From the NCBI GenBank assembly GCA_963920765.1, contig OY987246.1, positions 17,232,868 through 17,296,867 of the forward strand: a DNA stretch of 64,000 bases. Reading direction: 5' to 3'. The notes beneath the pieces were generated by a model, which did no database searches, was not told the DNA's origin, and saw nothing but the letters and a program-made list of their open reading frames with translations. Origin of the DNA: Ulota crispa. Its lineage: Eukaryota > Streptophyta > Bryopsida > Orthotrichales > Orthotrichaceae. Position numbers and translations under genes: made by a program. This document shows positions 36,564 to 50,013 of this stretch, one piece after another (position 1 is the stretch's first letter; every line of letters starts with the position of its first letter).

Positions 36564-38667
36564 TCAAGCTATCTTTACTAACTTGAATTTGAGAGCAGGA
36601 GGTATTTTGATTGTCCACTCAATTGTGTCTTGTTTATGTCTAGGCTTCCAAGCTGTCATCAAAGCACTTGTCTCTTCCCACCTAGGTGCTTCTGTTTCAT
36701 CAATCTTCCATTGCAAAACTTCTATACCGTCCCAACCAATATAGTTGTCTTGAATATTTTGATCTTTTGATGTTGGACAAAAATATTGAATATGGACGCA
36801 GTTTGGTATTTTTGGATTTGAATTTGGATTAGATAATGCTCTAGCTACCCACATTGGTTGACTATCACCTTCACTAGGTCTAATTGCAACAAAGTAGCCC
36901 TCCTCTACATCACGTCCCACTCTAAAAGATGGCAACGAACAGCTGCGCATAGGACCTACGTACGCGTCATCTTCTCCAAAGTCTTCAAGGTCATCGCCAC
37001 CATCAGCAATTTAATGTGCCAAAACTGCTCCAACTCTACTAGTTGGCCAGAACCCGTCTCTTAAAACGGTAGAGGTTGGTAGCGGATTTTGCAACGCTAT
37101 TCTCATTTGCCGCCAGTAATGCACTAAATGCTTGTGCTTTCTTCTGTATTCTCTAGAAATGTTGTCATTGCACATGTTTTCCCAATACTTTTGAAACCCG
37201 TATAAGCCTTTTAGTATGTTGTCCATGGACCACATACCATGTTGAGGAATAGCTTGTGGTACACCACGTGGCCATAAACTTTGCCCATTTGCATCTTCCT
37301 TCCATAATTTTATTCCTCCTCCATCTCCTCCTAACCACTCTTGATCAGTACAACACATTTTGAACTTCATGATTGGACATCCCCTAGAGTCAAGGTAGAA
37401 CTTCATTTGCTGCTCATGCGTCCAACAAGCATATCCTCACCATCCTGAAATCTTCTTGCAATGAAGGCCTTGAAATCTGGGACCTCCTCCATGAGGTGAG
37501 GAATCATGGGAATGGTTTCTACATCCATGAATGATTTCATTAGTGCTGGAATGGTGGGGTAGTTATCCTTCAAGAGCAAGCTCCATCTTCCAAATAATGC
37601 ATCAATATCATCATGCGTATGTTCTACTATCATGAAGCTTACAACTATCTCACAGAATTTTTTTTTTGCAACAAGAAGCGACTAGAAACAGAAAACATAT
37701 CTATTTGTATTGTCTCTAGTAGCGTTGTCCATTTGCACATGTAAGATGGGTGGTAATGGTGTTGCCTGCACTAGGTTCACAGGTTGTGGAGGTAAAGATT
37801 CTTTGCACATTTCTGCACCTTCCGACACAATTGCAAACAATATCAATGATTTGGCTCCCACAAATAGTTCACAAAATGAAAACTTTGGTGGCAACTCTAA
37901 ATCCCGCAATAGCTTTGCCATAGACCCAATGGTGTAGTTAGAATCATGCAAAAATAGGTCTAGACCATAATGCGCATAGCGCACATCACCATGACCATGC
38001 GCGATCATTCCAGTCATAGACACGGGCAATTTCATGAGACCATCAATGTCTTTGCTCTTGTGAGAAAATACTGGAGAAGCTGTTTTTGCATGATCCATTT
38101 TATCATGCATGATAGTCAATATCTCATGGGGAAACGTATGAGAGTGATACTGGCTTGCATAATAATACTCCCTATGTGCACGTGCAATGGCTAGATGCTT
38201 GTCACGCTTATTTCATATTTTGTAGCTTGTAGAGATCCTAGAATGGAACTTCTAATAAGTTCATTCACCTTGTTGCAAGTTGAACATCTAGCAAAATTAT
38301 CACTAGGTTTCTTCACATCAAGTTCTGCAAAATTCTTTGATTTGATGTTGCTCAAATTTGACGTTGACACTTCCTTCAATCCACATGCAGCATTTGCTTC
38401 ATTGATTTGTGGTATGACACCCTTTCATGTGAATGACGCGGGTAGAACCCTTGACATCACCTTCTCCCGTGACTTCAGAGTTCTACTACGGTGTGGCATG
38501 TGATCTGCTGTGCTTTCTAAAATGCACCTCAAAGTAGCAATACCTTGCACTATGTGCTCTCTTGTCTTCACTAAGTCAGTGTTTCCATGAGCTAGTGTTT
38601 GTCTACCCTCTTTTGCAAAGCATTGATATTGGTAAAATGTGGTCTTTGATATACTAGCAATATGCAT
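36564..38667 (-). pseudogene. Decayed DUF7869-type (transposon-associated) gene
   Basis: Reading the minus strand from 38667 to 36564 gives successive fragments in different frames. Recognised signatures: HGHGDVRYAHYGLDLF; then VQMDNATRDNTNRYVFCF; after one in-frame TAG (37684-37682) SLLVAKKKFCEIVVSF leads straight into EHTHDDIDALFGRWS. The paired DN..RDN.NRY and HTHDDID motifs are, from memory, typical of the DUF7869 family, multi-copy and transposon-linked, possibly with a ribonuclease-H-like fold; its biochemical role is not established to my knowledge. The C-terminal part has VGRDVEEGYFVAIRP and a W-x-ARAL segment. A frameshift lies near 37406, where the frame slips by one base, and others separate the remaining pieces. 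Not functional. It may belong to the palindrome-marked unit to its right or be separate. Confidence 0.65.
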
Positions 38668-38957
38668 CCACGCTCAAACACAAATATCTATACCTTCAAT
38701 AGTGACAATCCTATTCCCTGCCTGTCATGGTGGACTTGCCTATGGACATCTATTTTCATGAAGGTTCTGAATTTGAAAGTTGATTCTCTGTACATGTGTT
38801 TCCAAAAATCCCAAATTTTTACCCTTGAAAACAATTGGATGCAGGTTTTGCGACAACATTCCTTACTATAATAAGAGTTAATAGACTCTTGAGTAAGAAA
38901 GTACTTTGTTTTCAGGGCCAATTGGCGCGATGGATTTCTAACAATAGTTGCGTAGGG

Positions 38958-39359
38958 TCAAGTAGACTTGACAGAAGGAGGATTGAGAATTCTTGCTTGC
39001 CGGAGGTTGTAATTTTGACATGCCTCATGATTGTGGAGGGTGGCTCTACGGCAATGGACAAGGTCAATGGGCCAAGCGTGTAATGCATAAATACTCTCTT
39101 GAGAGATGTTCTTTTCAGAATGAGTCCTGCATATATATATTACAACATTGTTCTCTCCAATATGTCCATTGTCGCCGATCTTAAAGTCAAGGTCTACACT
39201 GTGGCATGTGCCTTCTCCAACAAAAATGCCCTTAGTATTGTACAATGTGACGCATTTTGTATTCCACAAATGTCTAGGAATTCCTTCACAATCTGGAACT
39301 ACAACATCAACTTCCTCAAGAATTTCAAGTTTGTCATCAAAGAAGTCCATCATATCCAT
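38958..39359 (-). pseudogene. Fragment resembling the C-terminal domain of plant TNP1/En-Spm proteins
   Basis: An open frame of 133 codons with the pattern GTCHSVDLDFKIGDNG, IGENNVVIYI and ALHAWPIDLV. This layout (VGEG..., hydrophobic strand, then ...AWP..LV) resembles the Transposase_23 type domain found at the ends of plant CACTA-associated proteins. The match is by eye and weak. It lies upstream, on the same strand, of the DUF7869-type pieces and may be the same broken gene. Confidence 0.35.
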
Positions 39360-39472
39360 AGATATGAATACAAGCCTTCTATCACCTGCACATTATGTAA
39401 CAAACATTTCAGGAAGAGAACACCTTCACGTCAAATAATGAACTGGAAACTGGATAATATAGTGTAGGTAGT

Positions 39473-40606
39473 TCAGGTTGACTTGACTTGAACTGCAGCA
39501 TTAGTTCACTCAATGGAGCAAACGTTTGAAATAAAACTTGTTGTTTAGAGTTTCCATTCCCGGGTGTCCATGACCACATTCTTTATGAATAATCTAGATT
39601 ATGCGTGCTCATGTACATGTGCAATCTGTGGAATAGTGACGCCAAAGACTTCATCAAATGAAGTCAGTCTCACTGGAAATAATCAACAAAAACCAACCAT
39701 TTAGATTTATATATATACACATCCATTAAACTTTCAGGAGGTATATGTATATATCTTAGCAGTTTACATAGATATAGAATAGAATTGAAAACTCCTAGTC
39801 AACAAAGTGGAAACTAATCAATCATTTTCACTTTGAACTACAGAATGTAATTTAGGTCGATTCAACCTAAATTGCGGTTGTATGATGTATGTTCATTTAC
39901 ACCGTACAAGATATGGTGTTCTTTATAATTTCTCAATGATAATAATATCGTCAAGACTAAGGCATAAAAACTCCATTGAAAGTAATCGGCTTATACTTCA
40001 TAGAGCGCAACATTCATAACCCTAGGATGAAGATTAGGTTAAACTAAATAAAAATTTACTACATTCACCTCATATTTTATAATTTAAATATCTAATGATA
40101 CATATACACAGGATCTGCTGTTAGCGTGCACACTCCATATTACATAAGCTAAATGAGTTTCAGACGTAGCACACCTTAAGACAATTTAGATCGAGTCGAC
40201 CTAAAAAGTATATAAGTGATTCATGATATAGCACTCTTTAATGCATTTAATATTGACTCAAAATAATAAGCATGCCGGTGACTACTAACATATAAAAGTC
40301 TTCTGGCACTTTAGATTGAGTTGACCTAAAATGCATATTGGCACTCCTTCATTAGGCTTTGCTTATGGCAGTTTTGATCGACTAACTTTTGTACACAAGT
40401 TAGATCGTGTCAATCTAAATTGCATATCTGTGACTCTTGATATAGCACTCCTTACTGCATTCCACATCAACTCAAAATAAAAAGCATATTGGCAACTTCT
40501 AAAATATCAACTCCTCTGACATTTTAGATAGACTTGATCTAAAATACACATTGGTACTTTTTGATTAAGCAATGCTTGTGGCAATTTAGATTGACTCAAT
40601 CTAAAA
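39473..40606. repeat. Left cluster of the AGGTCGA palindrome family
   Basis: At least seven imperfect palindromes of about 23-28 bp with core TTAGGTCGACTCAACCTAA: about 39473-39498, 39851-39875, 40184-40206, 40310-40332, 40400-40424, 40522-40549 and 40583-40606. Many end in ATTGCAT or ATGCATATTGG on the same side. No coding frame crosses the cluster. The same motif recurs far to the right (51.1-58.3 kb). Confidence 0.75.
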
Positions 40607-41465
40607 ATTAAATCCATTATCTTGCCTGCATACAACTTGAAATTTGGCTCCACTCAAACTAATTTACAATAAGAAATTCAAAGACATTCTGTATAACTCA
40701 TGTGAACCATCAGTACTCTAAATACATTGTCCGGAAAATCTGGCAACAAATGCGGAGACCCTTTCCACACTCTAACACACTCATCCTATAAAATATTGAA
40801 ATGCAAAATCAACTACCTTTGTACACACAGTACAAGTTACAATGCATCTACATCGACGCAGTCATTATCAGAATGCACAGCACAAACAATATCACAAACG
40901 CTGGTTTTTTTGCAATTCCGTGAAATGTACATTTGCCGAGCAAGGACTCGGAAGGTTTCCTCTAACACCTTTGCATTCAAAATTCTATGATAGCCGCTTA
41001 GCGCGTCCACTGTAAATAACTTCCTCCGCACAGTATCACACCTCAATCGCTCCAACAAATCTCAACAAAAGATAACATATAACAATCATAAACACAACTC
41101 ACGCTAATAAAATGTTAGAAACGGCGGAGCGTTCTACCTAACACAGATAAGGACAGAAGAAAGTAAGAGACTGATCTTCCAATGAAGTAAGGTTGAGCTG
41201 GCCACCGGCGCAAAACTCAACCTCATTGTCCTAATTTTGAATGTTCTTGACGAAATGAGTAGTAGGGGCTCACAATTTTCTGGAACTTTTTAAAAATGAC
41301 ACTCAAAGAAGCCCACATACGGCCAAGGCATTGAATGCAACATCTGCCAATTCCAGCGTCAACTTGTACAATGTCCTAGCCAATAAGGGACTTAACTTAT
41401 AAAATGTCCATCTCAAAGTTGAAACTGAATTTTGGGGAGGTGTAACCTCTTGAACTATTTTTCAC
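40607..41465. other. Non-coding DNA between palindrome cluster and TTAA element
   Basis: No gene recognised. Around 41396-41460 the words TTATAAAATGTCCATCTC and TTTTGGGGAGGTG match DNA next to the TA-flanked MITE at 59.8 kb, suggesting a remnant of the same repeat. Confidence 0.4.
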
Positions 41466-42404
41466 TTAATCCCTAAAGGGCCAAACCCTTTTTTCTGCCA
41501 CAATCACTAAAAACTGCCACTTCTAGGAAGTTTAGAAAAAAGGGACTTCATGTTTTGTTTTTGAGAAATCCAACTGCAAGGTCTTGCCCCAAATTAGAAG
41601 AAGTAGTTCTGGAAAAAAACTCAGCTCATTCCAATTGGAGAGGAGTGAGATATTTACATCTACTGTGACAAAACAAGCTTTTTTCCATGTTGCCCTAAAA
41701 TTTCATAAGCCTTTGACTAGTCTTAGAACAAAAAATTTGCTCTACCCAAAGTTGCACTATATTTTTTCCATTCAGGAGATCAAGTTAGGTATGTGTGGGA
41801 TAATTTTCAAATGAATTGGAATTATACAACACATGGGAAAAAAGTAGGAAGTAAAAAGAAGTACAGAATGAGTAAAAACACTCAATTGTGAAGAATTTCA
41901 TTATGGAAATGAAGAATGCAAATCTCAATGGTGATAATGTTGCAGTAAACAATTTACTTCCTTTAACTTAAATTTTCACCAAAATATAGAAAATTGAGTA
42001 AAATAAAGGACTTTAAAGTTTATTTTAGAGTAAAGATTCCATAATTGCCCGCAAACAAAAACTCCTCATAACTTTCATGTCATTCATTGAGATTGAATTA
42101 CTCAAAGCTTCTCATGAATAAAAACAAATAAGAACCCAATTTCAAATGTGAGTTCTTAAAAAAAGTAAATTTTAAAGAAGTTTTTGGGCTGCTCAGACAA
42201 GCAACCCTCCCCAAATTTTTTGAAATTCATGCATAACTTCTTTGTCAAATGTCAAAATGAAGAAGAAAATAGATGCCCACGTAGATCTTTGAATTCCCCA
42301 CCTTGAATAAAAGTTTCATAAATTCACATAAATTACTTTAGCCATAGGTAGATGCCTGAAGTCCAACCTGTCCCCCAAAGGGACAACAATCCTTAGGGGA
42401 TAAA
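41466..42404. mobile_element. TTAA-ended element related to the fold-back family
   Basis: The left end is TTAATCCCTAAAGGGCC; the right end, read on the other strand, is TTTATCCCCTAAGG. The last 350 bp (about 42055-42404) are clearly homologous to the right arm of the element at 7784-8510 (TCATAACTTTCAT, ATTGAATTACTCAAAGCTTC, AGATGCCCACGTAGATCTTT). The left part is unrelated, so this is not a full palindrome. No coding capacity. Confidence 0.55.
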
Positions 42405-42644
42405 TATCCTTTACTTTACATATATAATTGACATGTACCCATACTTGTTTCAGTTTTATTAGAGCTCTCTGGAATTAGTTATGAATCTTTGAAGTGGATA
42501 TGCAAGAGCTCTCTAGAACCCCTACTTCTTCAAATGTACATCATCTGCACATTTTAGGAAGTTATGAAAATCAACATTTATAAAATGAGTACATTTGGTG
42601 ATGGCAACGATTTCAAAGATTACGCAGATCCTAATTACACTATC

Positions 42645-43722
42645 TTAACCTCTTAAAGACTTGATCAATTTTCAAATGGTCAAATTCTTGTCTAAGCTCA
42701 TTTTTGCCTTTCAAAGTGTGTGCAAATAAAAATTTTGTATGTTATTGCTTGAAACTATGAATGAAATGTCATTGCAAGAAATTTTAATTTGTTTCCTGAA
42801 AATTTGTAATTGTTATCATTTTATTTTCAAAAAATGGACATAAATAAGTTACAATAGCAAAAAAAAACCAAAGTACTTGAATGTTTCTCAAGAGGTACAA
42901 GCAACATTAAAGATAAGTGTGAAAAAATTTCAATTATTTATTTCAGTTTTTACACCCACAACAGCCACAACCAAGAGTTTAACACAGAAGTGGTGGCAAC
43001 GCCATTCTATGGCACTTGAACAAATGTTTAGTGACTTGAAAACATTTTGAAAAACATTTCTTCATCCGTACTTTGTTGGTGGTTTATCATGTTGGGTTAT
43101 GAGTAGTATTGAATTGAATTTGTAGTTTTGCTAGTGCTTCTTTTTATGTAAATGAGAAGTTGATACAAAAAATAGATCACGAAATATGCTATTCTAGTGT
43201 ATTTTGGCAAGTTGTTGCTCCTTCCTCTAAATCTGAAATTTCTCCACAAAAATGATATTTTCTGAGTTTGAGCCCAACTAACAAACTCAAGGCCATCTAA
43301 TCTAGTTTCTACTCCAATTTGAGTTTTAGAGAATTTCCTAATATTGAATATTTTATTGCAATCTAAACTTTGAATGTGTTTTCAATGTCAATTATTTTCT
43401 AATTATAAAATGACACGGAAATTTAGGTTGACCATGATGTTTGTCATTGCCATATACACACATGGCAAAATTTTCAGATTTCTTGAAATAATTCTCTATT
43501 TCACGTGATTTTATTTCACTTTCTCTTAAACAATTCTCAAAAAAAACAATTTTGTACAAATTAAATCTATTTTTTTTGTGAAGTATAGAAGGAACGTTCC
43601 GTCATCTTTCAAAAATAAATTTAAATTGTTTCATTCATATATTGTTGCCAAATGACAACAAGTTAAGTGATAGGCACTAAAGCTTATAAGCAGTGGTCAT
43701 AGGTTCATTATTTAGGGGTTAA
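42645..43722. mobile_element. Possible TTAA-ended element
   Basis: The left end, TTAACCTCTTAAAGAC, resembles the 8782/48236 family. The right end, read on the other strand, is TTAACCCCTAAATAATG. The ends match each other only over about 10 of 13 bases, and no second copy was seen. The interior is AT-rich and non-coding. Confidence 0.3.
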
Positions 43723-44454
43723 AGTTGAAATTGACTATCAAACCAAGTTTACCCTTATATTAACTAATAAAAAAAATACTGATACTTTTTGCAGAAAAAC
43801 ACATTCATTTTCTATTTTCAATATTTTTTCAAATAAATTTGATGGAAAATTTGAATTATTGTGAATTTTTAAAGCTAAATGTGGAAACAAAACAAAATCA
43901 TGTTAGTCAAAATATTTATTAACAAAACTTGTAATTTCTACAATAAATGATTGGTAGAATGAGAAACATATTTTTGTAGTTTAAATTTACAATGCAGTTA
44001 AAAGAGTAAAAAATATGAATGAAAAACACACTATATTGTATTATTTGGATTCTAACACTTTCAGCTTTCAATGGGAATAATTCTTGTTATTTTTGACAAT
44101 TTCCGAAAAAATTACGTGGGATAGAAAGGAAATGTGTGAAGCTTCATTTCCCTACAATGAACCATATACCAAAAATTCATTTTTTTAAAGTCATAATCAC
44201 AATTGACCAACGTGCATCCACACTTTGGATGCACAAAATTGAAAGTAACACCCATAAACACCCCAAAACCCTTTCTCGACCTATCATACAATCATATGCA
44301 TGCAGATGGATTTGCGCTGCTATGAGAGTTTCCAAATGTATTTATGCACCCACCATCATATAGCTCTTTTGCATAATTATATGGTTCTAACTCTTAATTC
44401 CAAGCTAATTCAAACTTATAAGTAGTGGTTGCAAAAGTATTTTGTACCATATCA

Positions 44455-44870
44455 CTAGAGCCAAAGGGCCCTTCAGGGATAAACCCGTAAAGGACCTAGT
44501 GTAATTTTCAGAGACAAATGCAATTTCAAACATGCACCTAGTATGGCTAAACTACTACATATAATGTACTTGCACTTTTATTGAAAGTGAGGAATTCAAA
44601 TATATAAGTGGGAGTGTAACCTTTTCCTAATTACATACGTTTGTTGAAGAAGTAAAAAAAAATAATTTGGAAATGATGCTCCTCAGGCAAATAGATTTTT
44701 TTTTCAAATGTTTAGTTGCCCAATATCTTCTTAGAGAATTGTTTAAAAATAAAATGTACTCCAAATTACTTTTCCTAAAATTTTCATATGTGGGGAACAT
44801 TGAATAATTCAACTTCAATTGATGAGATGAAAGTTATTACATTCTTTACTTTATGGGGAGTTCTGCATTC
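44455..44870. mobile_element. Abutting remnants of two fold-back family elements
   Basis: AAAGGGCCCTTCAGGGATAAA (44463-44483) looks like the right end of one copy, and TAAACCCGTAAAGGACC, starting there, like the left end of the next. The following 380 bp follow the left arm (ATGGCTAAACTACT, TTGTTGAAGAAG, TTGATGAGATGAAAGTTAT). Confidence 0.5.
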
Positions 44871-47800
44871 TCATATCTAAATTTATATTGACTTAATTCA
44901 AATTCCACAATTGTCAATAACCTATAAATAAAATAAATCTTCAGGAAGTCGATTGTTCATCACAACATTTTATCCACTGGGATTTTTTTTCCATTGCGGT
45001 AAATATATTCTTTACAATTAAGTGATTTGACTTCTTCTCTAATTATTTTTGTTCATAATCTTTCCCTAGTTCCTCTACAGTTCCAATTGATTGGAAAATT
45101 CACCCGCCCATACCTAATTTGGTGTAGTACTTGGAAAACTAAAACCAGAACTATTTGTATCATGTAAGAGTGGTTGCAAGCTTATAAAGTTTAATAACAG
45201 CACGGGGAGGATCCTTTTGCTGTCACCTCAGATGTAAATATATCCCGCCTCTCCATCTAGACAAACTTGATTTTTTCAAACAAGTGCCTCTTCTACTCTA
45301 AAGCAATATCCTACGGTTGGATTTGCAAAATAAACACAATTTCATACTTCTATATTAATTTCATGCAAAGTGGTAGGTAACAATGACTTTTGCCAAGAAA
45401 ATGGGCTTCAGATTTCAAGAGTTAATGTATTTTTAAACTCACTACAACTTTTTTGACAATTAAGTACTACTATAATTTCAATATATTTACAATTTGTAAT
45501 AAGCTTGATTGAATGCAAACAATCTCTAGTTCTACAAGGTTGTTGAAAATCACAAACATGTTCACGATGTTCCTAAAAGTAGATACATACGGCATACCAA
45601 TTCTTTGAAAATTGCACTTAACATTCATTGATACTTATGTGGTCACGTAGTCCTTTATTTAGTCTTACAGTATGCAAAACTTAGTAATAAATGAACACCC
45701 ACCCTTACTAATTTCATCTACAAAATAAGAATGTAACACTTTTGTTTGTACAAAAAATTTTACATTTTTTGTTGTTCATTTACAAAGTTCACTATGATTA
45801 TGGACAAAATCAACAACTTTCAATAGGGACGTAATACAATAAATTTTAGTTATTCATTATCACTTGTATAAACTTAAAAATTCACAATTCAACAAGGACG
45901 GGAGTAAGCATTTATGAACTATTTGGGTTGCACCTATAATTTTTTGTTATGTATTCTCTCTAGTTTCATGTATGAGTGCAATATTTTCATGTAAAGTAGC
46001 ACAATATATACCACTTTGTATTGTTCTTTAGGTGTCCCTAGTACTTGTGATGATGGAAAAGTATAAGAGGTTCCATTCTGTAGTTCATCTAGTTAAATGT
46101 TACTCCATGAGAGTTGTTATACCAAAATTGCCATTAAATGCCATTCAATACTTCTATCACATGATTCTTAAATTAATTTTTGATAATCTTTATTAAAACT
46201 CTTGTTTTCATGATCATGTTCATTACATGGTTCATTTGAATATGGAAAATATCACAAAAATTTAATTTGTAATGAAAACAAAAAGTTCAACCTCTATAAC
46301 ATTAGAATGGAACAATTTATGCAAGATAACAAAATGTGTTCATTGCATGTGCCTGCTTCTCATCTTAAATATTCTTATTGTATATTCCACTGTGATCCAT
46401 GCACTTACTAAAATTTGCTAATTGGCAAAAATAAAGCTATGACTCTTCTATAATGCAAATACAAAAGGGTGTATTTTTAGTTTCATAAGTACTACTAGAT
46501 TATAATACAATTGAAAGGGTAAAATTCATGTACGTTCAAAAAGTCAGAGGACTTTATGATAATTCAAATATTTTGAAGGATACATTTGATATGTTTAAAG
46601 TTCATGCTAGAATTTCTAATACAGTACCCCTAAATTAGTGCCCTAAAATACTACCTACAATAATAGTATTTGCATGTAACAAATATCCCTTTCAATTTTC
46701 AAATTATGTATCACTTATTAATGATTTCAAATGTGTCATGAAGAAAGAAACAAAGTCCAATAAGAGGAAATGAGAATATATTATATCATTATCATTTTCG
46801 ATGTCTATACTACCTAGGAAAGCAATGGCATGGCAATTTATAGTTCAAGTTCAAGTTTAACTAGAAAATAATGAAATCCTTGATAAATATATCATGTGTC
46901 ATGCACTAATGAAATAGAAAATATATGTAAGAATTACTTTTTAAATTTCATATGATATCAAAACTACGACTCCTAGTACATTGTGACATTATTATAAAAA
47001 TCACTGAAGCAACATTGTAGAGACAATAAGGTACATCAAATTAGGAGGCTATAATCCCAATATAGATTTTTCAGTGATCCCATGTAGTCATCACAAAATG
47101 GGGGCACATTAGATTGTACATTGGTCAAAGATTTTATGTTTAACAATTGTACTTGTGTATGCATCATTATAGGAACTGCATAGAGTACCTTCATCCACTT
47201 TTGAATATGTTCATAGGTTGTAATTATGCTCATATTTGCATTTTAGTAAAATATATTTATCTTTCATATTAGAGTGAATGAAATTAAGATGTAAATCAAA
47301 GTATTACATTATGGGGAATGTTGCTTGGAAGATTAACCCTTATAGGACCAAGCATCCCTTTGGCTGCCACTTTAGTATTTGTTATTTTCTTGTATTCAAA
47401 ATGCATCCACACCTTTTTAATTAGTGCATTTGAAATAAACAAATAAGTTAGAATATAGATTAATGCAATTCAATTGGGCTAGTGTAGATCCCATATTAAA
47501 ACTTTATATTTGTAACAAAACCTAGTTATACAACTGTATATATACTATGTAAAACATTGCTCGCTACTTTAAGTGTGAAAGTGCCATACCGAAGTAGTCT
47601 TGACTTTGAATTGCTTGAATATGAAACTTACGGGCTCCTTCAAGAATTTGGATTCGATTCATCATGGTACCATCTAAAATCAGGAACAAATAATTTTGCA
47701 CTATTTGCTAGAATAATTATAGTTAATTCATAACAACTATGGAAACTTGAAATGAAATGGCCACTCAATTGTCTCTTATTTAGCTCTGTAGCAATAACTA

Positions 47801-48235
47801 AACCATGGCACCTATGTACTACTATTTAACCACATACATGCACTTTATGGTATAATGCTCCAATTAAAAACATCGTAATGTGATTACTCCTATCATTGAC
47901 AACAATTTATTGACATGAAAAGTTAAACCTAATGATAAGCAATTTTCCACCCAACACATATACACATGCACTCATATCAGACATAGAAGTTAACATAAAG
48001 GAACATGAATTGTGTAGGTGGCGATTTCAAATTTGGTTTGACATGGTATTCCTGTTTTTGCTTGTACAGCAGTCACTTGTTTTGAATATTACATATTTAA
48101 GAGTTCTCTTGAACAATTCATATTTCTTTCATATGATATCAATAAATTCCAAATACTACTTTGCTTGGAATTGTGCTCAATTCCTAACAAGATAATGCCA
48201 TTATATTATCAAGAGACCATCCCCAGTAACCCTTA
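44871..48235. other. AT-rich repeat-like DNA, no gene
   Basis: About 3.4 kb of strongly AT-rich sequence with no open frame above 90 codons and no recognisable domain. A lone TTAACCCTTATAGGACC at about 47333 looks like another TTAA-type element end without a found partner. Confidence 0.45.
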
Positions 48236-49135
48236 AAAAACCACACACATTTTCCCAAAATCCGATAGAAACAGTAGCAATGTAAGTAGATGTGAAATTC
48301 AATCAAATATGGATGTAATTTGAATAATTCATCAGTACAAATATGAATGACATCTTGTATGTTGAAATGTCTCAAAGTGTCACCTAGATCTACAAATGAA
48401 GGTGAAATATTATAGAGATTCAGTGAGCCGTACATGGGAAATCTCAAGGTTTTCATGCTTTTGCAATTTTGAATGTTAATGCCTCATTCAAGCTTGGGTT
48501 GAGAAATGCCTTAAATTTCTAGGAGCAGGATTTCCATCTTTCTAATAAGACTAGTTTCACAAAAAATAGATAAAATAGGAATTAGAAGGTGTAGGTCATT
48601 GGACAAAAATAGTCAAACATCCCAGTTCCTTTGCTATCCTAAAAAAATTCTACTAGAAATTAGGTAATTGTTATGGAAAATCCAATTGGTGAAAGCAATC
48701 AAGAATTGGCCTTAACTGTGGGATGAATTTAAAGTAAAATGAAAAAATAGTATCACTTCAAAGCATTTCAAAATACTACAATTGTACAACCATTGTATAG
48801 AGAAACAACTCAAGTGTACTCCTTAAGCAATTTGAATTTTTTTAAGATTGCACAATTGAAATGTGACATTCTTCTTGGATGTCTGTTGTATGATGTTGTT
48901 GCTTTGATCCATCTTGACCAAATATGGATAAGTAATTTGAGACCATGATGTATAAACACCATTATTTATGAACTCAAATACCCAATCTCATTCTTGTTTC
49001 TTGGATGGAAGAAAAATTCTTGTGATCACAAACGTTCTTCCAAATCATTAAGCAAATTGTTTAGCAATTTGCATGTATGGACAAAAAACTGATCTCCTAA
49101 ACCAAAATATGGTTTGGTGGTCTTTAAAGGGTTAA
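48236..49135. mobile_element. TTAA-ended non-autonomous element, copy 2
   Basis: About 900 bp, homologous from end to end with 8782-9699; shared words include AGTGAGCCGTA, CATGGGAAATCTC, AAGCAATCAAGAATTGGCCTT and TTGCACAATTGAAATGTG. The right end (GTCTTTAAAGGGTTAA) is intact. The left end is mutated (TAACCCTTAAAAAACCAC) and has lost its first T. Confidence 0.8.
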
Positions 49136-49354
49136 ACCTTAAAGGACATATTGTGACGATGCGACTAATAGAGTACAAGGTGTTTTTCTGGTATTTGGAC
49201 TAGATCCACACATTTACTACATTTGAGATCAACAAAGAAGTTGGAGACTAGATCAAAGGGATTCTAGTGAGCTACTTGAGATCCCAATTTAAAACTTCTT
49301 AGTACTAGGAAACATTGATTATATGGCAGTGTATATACTATGCCCTATGGTCTT
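49136..49354. other. Spacer between two TTAA-type elements
   Basis: Short AT-rich DNA. It begins with CCTTAAAGGACATATTGTG, which looks like another element end. Confidence 0.3.
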
Positions 49355-50013
49355 TTAACCATTGAATGCCCGAGGGGCATTTATTTTGCCCCTCTGAATT
49401 TTGTTCAAGGATACAAAAAAAATTTTGAAGATTTTTTATGTGGTAATTATTATATCTAAATTGTTGTTGAAGTCTAGTTTCAGCATCAAGAGTATGATCT
49501 TGAAAATGAATTAACATGATTTGTCTATTCAAGATTTTGTGCTACGGTGTCCATTGCAAATCTACACTTTCTAGTGTTGAAGGCTCTTGCAAATGAGCCT
49601 CAAGTACACTAGAACTTGGAGAGATTATTGCATGAAAATTCATATAGAAAAATTGTAGAATAGATTTTGAGAAGCCGTAAATTGATTTGGGTTATGCATG
49701 TTATACTTTACATACTCATATTTTTTTGGTACCCTCAATTTTAGATTTGAGATGCAAAAAGAGGATTGAAAGACTTCAAATGACTTTCATAGTTTTAACA
49801 CCATCATGATCAAATATTATAATCTTTCAATCCATAAGTGATATAGTTATGATTTCTATTTTTATGCAATCTATAACATGTCTACTTTGAATTTGGATGG
49901 TAACATTTCAAAAAACATTGGTAAAATTGATCAAAATGCCAGCATTTTGTTCATTTTCAAGCAAATTTTGAGATACTCTAAAATTCCAGGGGCGGTGAGG
50001 GGTTGAGGGTTAA
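49355..50013. mobile_element. Possible TTAA-ended element of the TTGA(G/A)TGCCC type
   Basis: The left end, TTAACCATTGAATGCCC, closely resembles the left end of the element at 61017 (TTAACCCTTGAGTGCCC). The right end, read on the other strand, is TTAACCCTCAACCCC. About 660 bp, non-coding. Confidence 0.45.
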
